NCBI GenBank assembly: GCA_005281725.1
Contig: SSBO01000003.1
Location: 8,508,455-8,572,454, forward strand
DNA length: 64,000 nucleotides
Source: Wuchereria bancrofti
Taxonomy: Eukaryota; Nematoda; Chromadorea; Rhabditida; Onchocercidae
Direction of reading: 5' to 3'
Part shown: piece by piece, positions 24,901-36,500 of the stretch
Layout of the letters: the number at the start of each line of letters is the position of its first letter
Position numbering within the stretch: position 1 is the first letter of the stretch
The notes under the pieces: generated by a model
Databases searched by the model: none
What the model was told of the DNA's origin: nothing
What the model saw: the letters and a program-made list of their open reading frames with translations, nothing else
Position numbers and translations under genes: made by a program

Positions 24901-27074
24901 TAATTAAATCTTTTTTTGCTTTTAATCACATTTCAGACAATTATTAATCAAATAAAAGATAAAGAATAATTTTTGTCATTTTCATTTATAAAAAATAAAG
25001 AAGCAATTTAGAATAAATATCCAATGAAATTATTTACCATCATTTATATTTATAATAAATTCTTCCATTTAAAAATTTATTACGAAGAAAAAAAAAAGAT
25101 TTCTTCATTTATAATAAAGAAAAAAAAAAGAATTTTTTTTTTATCTAAAAAAATTGGAATCATTTTATTACTATTATATTACTTATTCGATTTTTTCATT
25201 ATAAATCAAATCAGTGATAGAAATGATGCCATTTTATTTCTGTTACTCTTTCATGACAAAATTTCATTTCAATTTGATATTTACAATTGGAATCTTCGGG
25301 CGACCTAAATGCCAAATAATTTTAATTTTGTAGAAATAGGAGGAACAAGCAGTTAGTTCTACATTTGCGCCGATATTTTTCCTTTTTTTTTGCATTTAAT
25401 ACATCATATAACTCTCTCTCTCCCCCTCTCTCTCTCTCTTTCTTTCTTTTTCTCTTTATTTTCTTTCCTTTTCTTAGACAATGATGAATAAAAAAAATTT
25501 GTCACAAAGTAACGCTAACAAAAATATGTCTTTTCATGGAATTTTTAAGGTCATCATTGATTTGTCGCTTTAATTCCTTTTTTCTTCCATTTTTTCTTAT
25601 CATATTGATATGATTATTTATTTGATTATCATTAATTGCCAAGTATTATTCACATTAAATAATGTTATCATAATTAATAGCTTATTAATTAATATTATAT
25701 ATGTATGCAAAGTTGAAAATAATAATTGATTTTTTTACAAATTGTAATATTATCATCACTGTTAGTTAATTAGTATTATGTTTTCATAGTTTGATTTTAT
25801 CTGTATAAAATAATAATTTATATTAATTTTTACAAATTGTAATATTATCTTCATTCATCATTGCTAAGTATCATTCATTTCACATAATTTTATCATCATT
25901 TATACCTAATTAATTAGTATTATCAATAGATGTTGATTTATATAACTTTTAAAAATCTATTACTAGTATTATCATTAGTTGTTATTATCATGATTATCAT
26001 TTAGTTTGTATTATTTGCACATGTAATGATAAAAATAATGATTTAAACAACTTTTAAAGATCTCTTATTAGCATTATGATTATTTGTTATTATTATGATT
26101 ATTATTTATTATTATCATTATTAATGGAAATGATCATTTCTTCGAATATTTCCAACAATCCATTTTTGCTTTTTTTTTAAAAATTAATTTTTATCATTGA
26201 TTAAATATTCCAGTACTTCTGTTTATCCATAAATTTCATCATTAATAACAAAAGCTTAAGATGTTTTGAAGTTTTTTGAAATTCATAGTTAAATGATAAA
26301 AAATTATCAGAAATTAAAAAAAAAAAAACAAAAAACAAATAAATTATTATCGAAATCATTTGAAATATTATTGAAGGCAAAAAAAAATTAATAATTACCA
26401 TTTAATAAAATTTTACTAAATTTAATTGTTATTTCTTTATTAAAATTAATCATTTTTTTTTTTGAAAAATGTTAAAACAAATACATAATTAATCTTATCA
26501 TTGTAATTGCTATCATTAATAACAGTGTTCCTTTATTACCAAATTTTTTTTTTTTTTTTAACAATTTATTAGCAAATCTTTTTCCACATAAATAATCTTA
26601 TTATTATCATTATCAGAAAACAAATTTTTTTTCAACACTTTATCATATCATTTTTTTTATTAGCAAATTTTAATGAATTTTATTTCAATTTATATCATAT
26701 TATATATGTTAAATTTATAATCATTACTACTTTTTTCCCTCTTCTTTTCATTTTTTCGTTTTTTTTTTCCTCTCTCTCTCTCTTAACTTTTTGAACATAT
26801 TTGTATTCAAATTATATTCGCTGATTTATGATTGTGTCAATCGAATTTGAATGAATAAAAAAAAAAAAGAAAGAAAGAAAGAAAAAAAAAACAAAAAGGA
26901 AGACGAAAAGAAGAAGGAAAAAGGAAGAAATCATTTGATGATAGTATGTATTACTCAAAAATAATTTTGAAGGAAAAAATTTTTCATCATTTTATCTCTT
27001 CTTCATCACAAGAATGGGTCATTTATCTATTAAATTGACCTTGATGATAGCGACAACAACGATGATGCAAATAT
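21971..27074. other. Intergenic; no gene seen
   Basis: AT-rich. A less AT-rich patch lies at 22270-22355 with a 7-base inverted repeat (ACAGGTA at about 22319, TACCTGT at about 22348). CT microsatellites lie at 25413-25440 and 26770-26783, a GAAA tract at 26869-26890. The ORFs at 23681-23947 (minus) and 25024-25308 (plus) are Lys/Phe/Ile-rich with no signature. Confidence 0.4.
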
Positions 27075-27111
27075 CGCCGCCACCGCCACCGCCGCCGCCG
27101 CCGCCGCCGCG
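27075..27111. repeat. (CCG)n triplet tract
   Basis: About 37 bases of nearly pure CCG with CCA interruptions in the first half, ending CGCG. Flanked by GAT/GACAAC triplets (27035-27065) and an ATCATCGTCG segment. Striking in DNA this AT-rich. No splice-bounded ORF contains it. Confidence 0.9.
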
Positions 27112-27194
27112 TTACTATCATCGTCGTTTTTATTAATTTCAAGGTTTATACATTCATTCATCTTATTTTATTTCATTTTATTCATTTTTCCATG

Positions 27195-27800
27195 AATATT
27201 AATTGAACATTTTATTCATTTTTTTTTGTTATTTTTATTGTTTTTATTAAAAATTAAATATTTGAAAAATTTTATATAAAATTGTTTTTGTTTTATTAAT
27301 TCTTTTTTTTTTGTCTTTCCAATTTGATTTATTATAATTTCTAAAAAATTAAAATTGTTTCTTGTAAAAAAAGAGGAGAAAGAAATGGAAGAAAAAAAAA
27401 GTTTAAAAGTATATGTAAAATAAAAATAACAATTCTGTTTTTCTTTGATTGTTAATTGAACATTTTATTTTTGTTATTTTTATTGTTTTTGTTTTTATTA
27501 AAAATTAAATATTTTAGAAATTTTGTATGAAATTGTTTTTGTTTTATTAATTCTTTTTTTTTGTCTTTCCAATTTGATTTATTATAATTTCTAAAAAATT
27601 AAAATTGTTCCTTGTAAAAAAAGAGGAGAAAGAAATGAGAAATAAAGTTTAAAAGTATATGTAAAATAAAAATAATAATCTGTTTTTCTTTGATTATTAA
27701 TTGAACATTTTATTTTTGTTATTTTTTATTGCAAATTAAATAATGATGAAATTTTGCATAAAATTATTTTTGTTTTCTTACTTTTTCTTGCCTTTTCATT
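27195..27800. repeat. About 250-bp tandem repeat, 2.5 copies
   Basis: A segment starting TTAATTGAACATTTTATT recurs at about 27199, 27452 and 27700. Copies 1 and 2 share the block GTCTTTCCAATTTGATTTAT and AAAAAAGAGGAGAAAGAAATG; copy 3 is shortened and diverged. Confidence 0.8.
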
Positions 27801-28694
27801 TCTGTTTTAAAATTAAATTTTTTTCTTCTTATAAAAAAGAGAAGAAAGAAAAACAAAAGGGTTTAAAAAAAAAAGAAAGAAAAAGGAAAATAATAATATA
27901 GGAAAAAAAGAACAATAATTCTATTAATAAAATGAATTCAGAAATATTACACATTCCTTTTTTTTTTCAAAATTTAATAGATTAAAAAAAAAACAAAGAA
28001 AAAGATTAAATTAACAGATTAAATTTTTTGTAATAACAAATCAATAAAGAATAAATTTGTATTATAAATGAAAAAATAAAAAAAAATTATGCCATTTTTG
28101 AAATGATGAATAATTTTTTTTTTTTTTTTTGTAATATTCCATCAATTTATTTCATCCATTTTTCTTCGTTCCGAGAAAGTTAATTTCGGAATAAAAAAGC
28201 GAAAAATTTTTTATTATGAAACTATTGTTAAATGGGCAAATTTTGAGATTATTTTCAATGTTCCGGAATATATTCCGTTGCACTTTTTACATTGATTAAA
28301 TAAATCAAATTTAGGTTCTTTTTTTCTTGTTTGTTTGATTTCATTTTTAGTAATACAAATGATTTAACAATATTTTCATATCATTCACAAATTGTTCATA
28401 AGAGACAAAAAAAAAAAATTGAAAACTGATAATTGATAACTGAATAATTATGAAATTTTGTATCATTCAGTTCTATTAATCTATTATTTTAATATTTCAA
28501 TGTTGCAAAGGATAGTGTCTTCCTCAAATTTCTATTTTTTTCCTCAACGCACAGTGAAATTAAAATCATTAAATGACTACTAACTCTACAAAACTTCATT
28601 TTTTTTTAAATTAGATTAATTAATCATATCAGTAGTAGATATCATTTTTATTGTTTATTTATTATTAAATAAAACTATTTAATGATAATGTTAT

Positions 28695-29485
28695 TCTTAT
28701 TGTTACTGTTCTTGTTATTGTTTCTTACCGTTATTCGAAAACTGAAAAACATTGTTGTTATTGTTATCGTTGCCACTATTTCTTTTTTTGTATTGTTGTT
28801 CTTGTTGCTGTTGTTCTTATTGTTGTTGTTATTTAGAAACTGAGAAAATCGTTGTTGTTGTTGTTATCGTTGCTACTGTTTCTTTTTTTGTATTGTTGTT
28901 CTTGTTGCTGTTGTTCTTATTGTTGTTGTTGTTTAGAAACTGAGAAAATCGTTGTTGTTGTTGTTATCGTTGCTACTATTTCTTTTTTTGTATTGTTGTT
29001 CTTGTTGCTGTTGTTCTTATTGTTGTTGTTATTAGAAATTGAGAAAATTGTTGTTATTGTTATCGTTGCTACTGTTTCTTTGTGTTGTACTGTTGCTCTT
29101 ATTGTTGTTGCTATTCAGAAACGAAAAAATTATTGTTATTGTTATCGTATTGTTATTGCTACTATTTCTTTTTGTTGTATTGTTGTTCTCGTCACTGTTG
29201 TTCTTATTGTTACTGTTATTGAGAAATTAAGGAAAGTTGTTACTGTTGTTCTTGTTTTCTTTTATTGTTTTGTTACTTTTCTTGCTATTGCTCTTGTTAT
29301 TGTCTGTTGTTGTTGTTTTTGTCGCTTTTTTTTTGGTATCATTGTCATTGTTATTATTTTTGTTACTGTTACTGTTCTTATTTTTGCTGCTATTATTGTT
29401 GTTTCCACTTTTATTATCATTGTTGTTGTTATTGTTATTTTTGTTGTTGTTATTGTTATTGTTGTTGTTGTTCATATTATTGTAG
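28695..29485. repeat. TTG/TTA-rich array with about 100-bp higher-order units
   Basis: The block GAAACTGAGAAAATCGTTG recurs at 28836 and 28936. A variant lies at 29035 and a weaker one near 28736, so the unit is about 100 bp; after about 29230 it decays to simple (TTG/TTA)n. Both strands are open for long stretches (Leu/Val/Cys/Phe-rich plus frames, Asn-rich minus frame). That follows from the triplet composition, and I do not call a gene. Confidence 0.85.
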
Positions 29486-30417
29486 CAAACAATTTCAATT
29501 TATATCCATTAAAAAATTGAAATTATTCCTGTCTTTTATTTATTTAATTCACTCAATCATTCAATTAAACTATTCCATTTTGGATAAAAAAGAAAAAAAA
29601 AAGAATAAATTATTTAAAAATGAATGTTTGTTTGTTCATTTCTGTGTTATGGGAACAAAATCGTCCAAATTATTTAAATACAAATTTTTTCGTCATCTTC
29701 AATTTTGTCCCGTTTATTCGTTTTTGTTTAAATTTTCGTTTCTTTTTCTTCTTTTTTTCTTTTCCTTCTTCTTGAATTAAAAATTTTACTTGTATTATAT
29801 TATTATGGGCTTAAAAGTTTTCTTTTTTAGTAATTTGATAATTTTGAAATATTTTTTAAATAAATAAAAAATATACAATTAAAAGTGATGATAGACAAAA
29901 GTGATGATAGATATTTTGTTAAAATTTCTTTTTTTATTTCAATCATTTTAGTTCAATTTTCTTTTCTTTTTTTTTATCTGAATCTTTCTGTTTCTACCTC
30001 TCTCTCTCTCTCTCTCTTCTTAATTATAAAAATTATTAATTCCCTTTTTTTACATACTATAAGAATTATTTTAATAATAAAATAATTTAAAATATAATAA
30101 AATATGCTTTATAATGTAAAATGACTAAATATAATGTAACTATAAAACTAAAAAAGGTCAACTATAAATGATTTATAAATGTAATAGAATATTTAATTTG
30201 TACCGTTTCATCACTTTATGGTATAAGGATGATTTTAATTCAATTTTATTATAATTTTAAATTTCAATAGTGGTACATACCTAAAATAAGTAGACGAGAA
30301 ATGAGATGAAAAGAGGATTATTAGATGGAAAAGAAAGGTGATAATGTATAGTAAAATAGAAGGTAAACCCAGATGTGTAAATCTTTATTTAAAATGACAA
30401 AAGTAAAGTAATAAAAT

Positions 30418-30497
30418 GAAAAGAAGAAGAGAGAGAAAGAGAAGAGAGAGAGAGAGAGGGAGAGGAAGGAGGAGGAAGAGGAGGAAAACGAGGATGA
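30418..30497 (+). repeat. Polypurine (GA)n/(GGA)n tract
   Basis: About 80 bases of almost pure A/G on the plus strand: AAGAAGAGAGAGAAAG, then (GA)n, then GGAGGAGGAAGAGGAGG. Mirror-like purine tracts of this kind can form triplex (H-) DNA. It is one of many GA/CT tracts in the window. Confidence 0.9.
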
Positions 30498-32835
30498 ATG
30501 ATAAATTCTGACGAAGATAGTATAAGTTGATTTTAGAGGACATACAATTCAATTATCTTTAAACATATTCCTTCTTTCTTCATTCATTCTCATTTTTCCT
30601 ACCCAAATTCTCTTACTTTTTCTCTTCTATCTTATCAATCATTATCATTTCTTATCAATGAATATAATAAAAATGATATGAGACAATGTGGTAATGATCA
30701 GAAAATATTTAAATTAATATTATTCTAATATTTTTTAATTGGTACTGATTCTTTTTTCTTTTTTATTACTATTTAGAAACATCTTATCTGTAATCATCTT
30801 TTCATTGGCTATCTCTTATCATATAACTCTTATCATTCTGTCGAAATTATTTTTCATACAAGTTTAATTTAATTAATCTAATTAATACAACAAAAAAAAA
30901 AGCAGAAGAAAATGAGCACAATAATTTCTTCTCATTTTCTTTCTTTATTGCATTTATCAAAATATTGGATTGATCATGAATTCTCATTTATCATCCAATT
31001 TATAATCAAATTTAAACAATGGAATTTAATTTCATTAAAATTTAATCCTGTTTTTTCTTTTTGTTTAAAAATTGGGAATGGGAAATGAAAAATTTTAATT
31101 AATAAATTAAAATTTTTGCTATTGCTTTTTAATGGTCATTGATTTCTGGAAATATTTTATGATTTAATTATTATCTAATAAATGATGACAATTCATAAAA
31201 TTCAATCTTAAAATTGCTAAGATGCAGATTATATTATTGTCGTCATGTAATTTAATGATAAAGTTTTTAAACAAATTTAAAATTATTAAGAAATTTTATC
31301 TATATGAACTTTTTTATTATCAGTTATCAATTTTAACAATTTTGTATACAAAATGTTGAAACAACTGTAATTAATTTCATTACTATTCCGTCATATTTCA
31401 TTTTTTTAATTTATTCATTTCACTCTTAAATCATTGTCATAATTATCATCGTAATTATTACCTTAAATTATCATCATAATTATCATCATCAATCTTACCA
31501 CACATAATCTTCCCCTTTTTTTTTGCCGAGTAAACTTTGTTATTATAACAACCACCTATAAATTTTTCAGTATTGAATATAAATCATTCCATATTATTTA
31601 GTTCTTTGATTTTGCTAAATTAACAAAATTCTAATTTAAAAAAATCATTTCAATCTTTTTTTCTAATCTTTCCCTCAGCCTTCCATTTCTTCGTTCTTCT
31701 TTCTCATTTCCCTTATTTTGCTTTTGTTTTTTTTAAATAATTCTACATTATAGTTCTCCCTCTCTCTCTCTCTCTCTCTCTGTTTTCTTATCTTCATTTT
31801 AACTCCATTTTTGGAATATTTTTCTTGCTAATATAATAAATCTTGAATTTAAATATCATTCTGCATTCCTACTACTCTTTTTTCCCTATTAATTGTTGTT
31901 ATGAAATTCTTGCAATTCCCAAAAAAAAGAAAAAAAAATTTTTTTTTCCTATTTCTGTATACTTTTATTTTAAAAATCACCGTTTAAATTTAATTTAGAA
32001 AAAAAACATGAAATTAAATTTAATTTATATGTTTATATATGTGTGTTTTTTTGTTTGCGTTTTTATAAACCTAATTTTCTTCCATTTTTTTTCCATTGAC
32101 ATACTTTTTTTTCTATACGATTAATGATGACACCGTATTCGACATTTGTACAATAATTAAATAATTATTCTTTAAATGAATTTTTACCAAAATAGATGGA
32201 TCATTTCTTAAAATGGTATTAAAATTCCAGCAATTCATTTTATTTATTGTAAACTTTTTTTTTTTTTATCCTTTTTATTTTGCTTTATTTTTCTCTTCTA
32301 AATGATCTCAAAATTCTTTTGCGCAATAATTTCTTAAATTAAACTAACAATTACTCCTTTTTTTTTTCTTTCTTTCATTTCTTTTGTTCTTTTTTCATTC
32401 CTTTCATATTAAATTCGATATGTGTCACAAAAAAAAAAAAGAAATTAAATCAATGATGCATTTTATTTTGGATATTATTAGATTAATTAACTTTCAGTTA
32501 ATATATTCCCTTATTTTTCCTAAAAATTATTATTTAAATATTTCTTATATAAAATTTACCGTAATTGTTTTACGTTTGAATAATTTTGCATTTCAATACT
32601 GATTTAGTTTTCCAGTTCATTGATAGTTGATTGATAGTTGGCGCAAATAAATTGAAATGTGGAAAGTCACACATCGATGACAAATTTGAATAAAAAAAAA
32701 TGAAAAAGAAAAGAAGAAAAAATAAAAAAAAAAAAACATAAGATGACGAATAAAAAAGAATCTGAAAATTTTGAGAAACTTAAAATAATAAAGTAATTTT
32801 GATATATATGAGAGTGGGAATGAGAGAGGAGTTTG

Positions 32836-32927
32836 TTGACCTTCGAATGACCATAGTGGACCATAAAAAAGAAACTATACGTTACTTGCTTTGTTTGACA
32901 TATTTCAAGGACGGTTGACCTTTCACC
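32836..32927. promoter_or_regulatory. Cluster of TGACC half-site-like motifs upstream of the DOMON gene
   Basis: TTGACCTT (32836-32843), ATGACC (32847-32852), TGGACC (32857-32862) and TTGACCTTTCACC (32915-32927) lie within 92 bases of clearly less AT-rich sequence, 640-730 bases before the first known exon. TGACCT is the complement of the nuclear-receptor half-site AGGTCA. Function is inference. Confidence 0.3.
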
Positions 32928-33093
32928 CGATCATCCAGGTATTAGAAGACGAAGAATTACCTTTTTGTTTAATGAATACCTGTTGCTACTAAAGTAGGGA
33001 AGATCCATTTGAATAGTATTTACAAAACTAAACAATTTTTTTTTTATTTGAATGCTTTTTTTTTAAAAAAAAAAAGATGGATAAAATAAATAA

Positions 33094-33140
33094 GTGTCAA
33101 AATGTGTCAAATAGTGTCAAAATGTGTCAAATAAGTGTCA
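33094..33140 (+). repeat. Five GTGTCAA repeats at about 10-bp spacing
   Basis: GTGTCAA starts at 33094, 33104, 33114, 33124 and 33135. Four intervals of 10, 10, 10 and 11 bases put all copies on nearly the same face of the helix. It lies about 430 bases upstream of the DOMON gene's first exon. Confidence 0.75.
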
Positions 33141-33568
33141 AAATAAATATATAACATTTCATATATTTAGTTTTATGATATATTTTCTTTATAAAAAATT
33201 AAAATATATTGTGATATAATATTGATTAGTTCTATTGTCATAATTAAATAATTTTTCTTTTTTTACACTTCACAGAATGTAATTTAATGAATAATATTTG
33301 TAATGATTAAATATAATAATACACAATGAATCATATTAAATTTTCATAATATCTGATTTTACTTTAAAATAATTTTTTCTTTTCTTTTTTTTTAACAATT
33401 ATAAAATATATTAGACAAGAAAAAAAATTTTTATTTGTTTGCTTTTATTACTTTTCGTCTAATCATTATCATTTCTGACATTTTTCAATTTCAAATATGA
33501 ACGTTAAAATTTGTTTCGTAATTTCTTTCAAATTTTATTTAAATAATTGAAATTCTCATTAATTTTAG

Positions 33569-36500
33569 GGAGGAGTATGATATGGATATTATTGCTGCTA
33601 CCATTAGCTGTATCACATATCAGATTAATATATCCGCCAACTCGTTATCCATTCCTGAATTATTTCAACGATAGTAAAAAAATTCAGCAACCATGTGGTG
33701 GTATACCTAAAGATTCAACAGGTTAATTAAATTAATTATTTTTTTCATGCTGTCATATTTAAAATAAATTAATAAGTTTTATTTAATTTGTTATTTACCA
33801 CCCATTGTTTTTTAACATTTAACAATTTCAAGTGAGATGAAATTTTGTTGAAAATTTTCAAATTTTTTGAATTGGCTTTTTTTTTTATTTTTTGAAGCAA
33901 ATATCCTTGACAAATTAAAGTAGGAAAAAAATAGAATTAAAAATGATTCGACAGAATTTTCGTCTGAGATAATTTTTTTTTTTTTACATTAACTACTACA
34001 ACTACTTCTACATAATTTTCTTTACTTCACATATGTATCAAAATTTTGAAATTGAATTGAAAAAGTAATTAAAAAAAATTAAAAAAACATGATCTATAAG
34101 AAGTTTCTCTGTTTCTTTTGTTAAATTCTTGTAATTTTTCTTTCCTTTAATTCTTTAATTGTTGTTTACTTGATCATTATTATTATTATACACACATATC
34201 TCATGCTCCCTCTTTAATTTTTTTTTTCTTTTCTTTATTATCTTGTACATTGGAGAATTTTGATTTCTGGAAAACTGGTAGTAATTAAAAATTTAACCGT
34301 TGTATACTGGTTAGAATGAAATTGATGTGAAATCTATCAACAATTAAAAAGTGGTTGTAATTTCAACAATTTGAGTTAATTGAAATTATTGAGTGAAAAT
34401 ATTCTGGCATCATATTTTGAATGAAGGAAAAGGAAAACAATGGGTTGAAAATTTTTTGAAAAATTAAAATTTTTGCTTTTTGAATTTTCATAAAAACAGG
34501 TTTTTTAATAAAACAGGTAATGTAATCTAATAAACTAGTTTTTTTCATAGTGATGACCTCTTTATTTTTATTTTTTTTTTCTTTGATTTTTTCTTTGCAA
34601 TTACAAAATATTGGTAACAAAGAGTTATATCTTCACATATGCATTTTGCATTTTTTTTTTTTAAATTGAATTGAAATTAAGTAATCTCAAATATCATAGT
34701 ATTTTATTTCAATGAAAATAAAATTACTCCACTGAACCTATGCTCTAATTTTATATAAAATTATTATTATTTCCATTCAAATTGTGAGTACTGGGAAATT
34801 TATGCATAAAAAGAGAAATCAAAATTATTTATAAATAATTTATTCTCCCCAAAATTATAAATAATTTATTCTTTCATCATTTTTTATTTCTCGTTTTTTT
34901 CTATTCATAAGAAAAGAAAGAAAGAAAACTGAAATTTGTTTTATATTAAAATTATTAAATTTTTATTTTCCTTATTTCAAAAAAAAAACACTTTTGAAAC
35001 TCTTAAGCTTACAAATTTTTATTGCAGAATAAATCTTTGAAAAGAAAATATTTTTCTCACTTTTTTTCCTAAAAATACTTTTTTTCATTTTTTATACATT
35101 TTTTCTTCGTTTTACAGATTTTTTTAGAAAAAAAGAAAAAAAACTTTAAAAGTTTGTATATGTTGAGCATTTTGTTGAAAATTCATGCATAAATGACCTT
35201 CAATTGAATGAAACAAAATCCAAGGGCATGCATACGATAACATATCGTATGATACATAGATATGTTATCGTAGGTGAAAAAGTTCAAAGGATGAAATGAT
35301 GGGGTTAAGATGAAATGATGGGAAGTTCAAATCATTCATTTGGAAATTACAAAAATGTCACATGTCACATGTCATCATCATCATCATCATCATCATCAAC
35401 ATCATCAACAATAATAGTAATAACAATAACAACATTTTATGTTATTGTAATAATAAATGCACATCGAAAAAAATGTAATCAATTCACATCATAAAGAAAA
35501 TGAAAGTTTTTTTAGTTTTCACTTTTTGTTTCAAAGAAGAAAAAAAGATTGTTAAAATTATTATTATTATATTGTTAGGATAATAATTTCTGTAATAATT
35601 ATTATTTTTTGGTCATTTAGAAATTAATTAATGTATAAATATAAAAAATATCTAAATAATAATATGATAATTAAATGTTTTTAAAGTAATTACACATATT
35701 TTCATTGCAAAAAAAAAGATTTACTGTTTGATTAAGGAATGTTTTTTTTTTTTGAAGCTAGTAAAGCTAAAAATTACTAAATATAATGTAATACTTACTA
35801 TAAGTATAATATAATAGCCGTTAGAATACTTAAAAGTTGGTAATTTCAAATTTTTTAAATAGTTTCAAAAATATCTGTGAAATTACTCTTTCTCATTGTC
35901 ATTTACTATGATGTAATACGTCTATTTCTAATGAAAAACTACGGTAATGTATACTGTACATCTACCGTATATTATCCCAAAAAAATGAAAAAAAAGTAGA
36001 AAAATAGAAAAAGATAGGAAAAACGGAAAAATAGAGCAAAAAAATAGAAATGACAATGGAAAAAATAAAACAATTATCATTCCTTTGATTTTACAGTATC
36101 AGTTTGAAGAAATTGATCACTGTAGCAATTTTATTCACTTTTTGCTTAGGTTTATCAAACAAACAATTTCCATCTTATAAATGTCTCACTAATTAATTTA
36201 ATTAATTAAATTTTAAATATTACAATCATTATTTTTACCAATTTCAGTTTATAATTTATACATATTTCATTTTGTTACAGGTATCGTAACATGGTTACGA
36301 TCTGGTGAAGCTGTTAATATCACTTGGTTTCACCCAATATCACATAATGTACGGTTTTGTTTACTCATTAAATATTATTGTTTGTAATTTTTAATGAAAT
36401 TTGACATGAATGAAATAAATTCGAAATCTATTTTTCTGTTTTTCTTCCTTTTTTTTTTCTTTTGTAAGATGAACAATTTAAATGAGTGGGTCAAAGGAAA

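Larger units (their letters stand above)
29486..33568. other. Upstream region of the DOMON gene; no firm gene
   Basis: Contains CT tracts (29998-30018, 31758-31780), a polypurine tract (30418-30497), a weak MG-start ORF at 29649, a less AT-rich patch at 32805-33000 with TGACC motifs, and the phased GTGTCAA repeat at 33094-33140. These are listed separately or under findings. Confidence 0.4.

Noticed and set aside
28852..29520. 222-residue plus-strand ORF (Leu/Val/Cys/Phe-rich)
   Set aside because: It is a translation of the TTG/TTA repeat array. The other strand is open too, there are no domains and no splice context.
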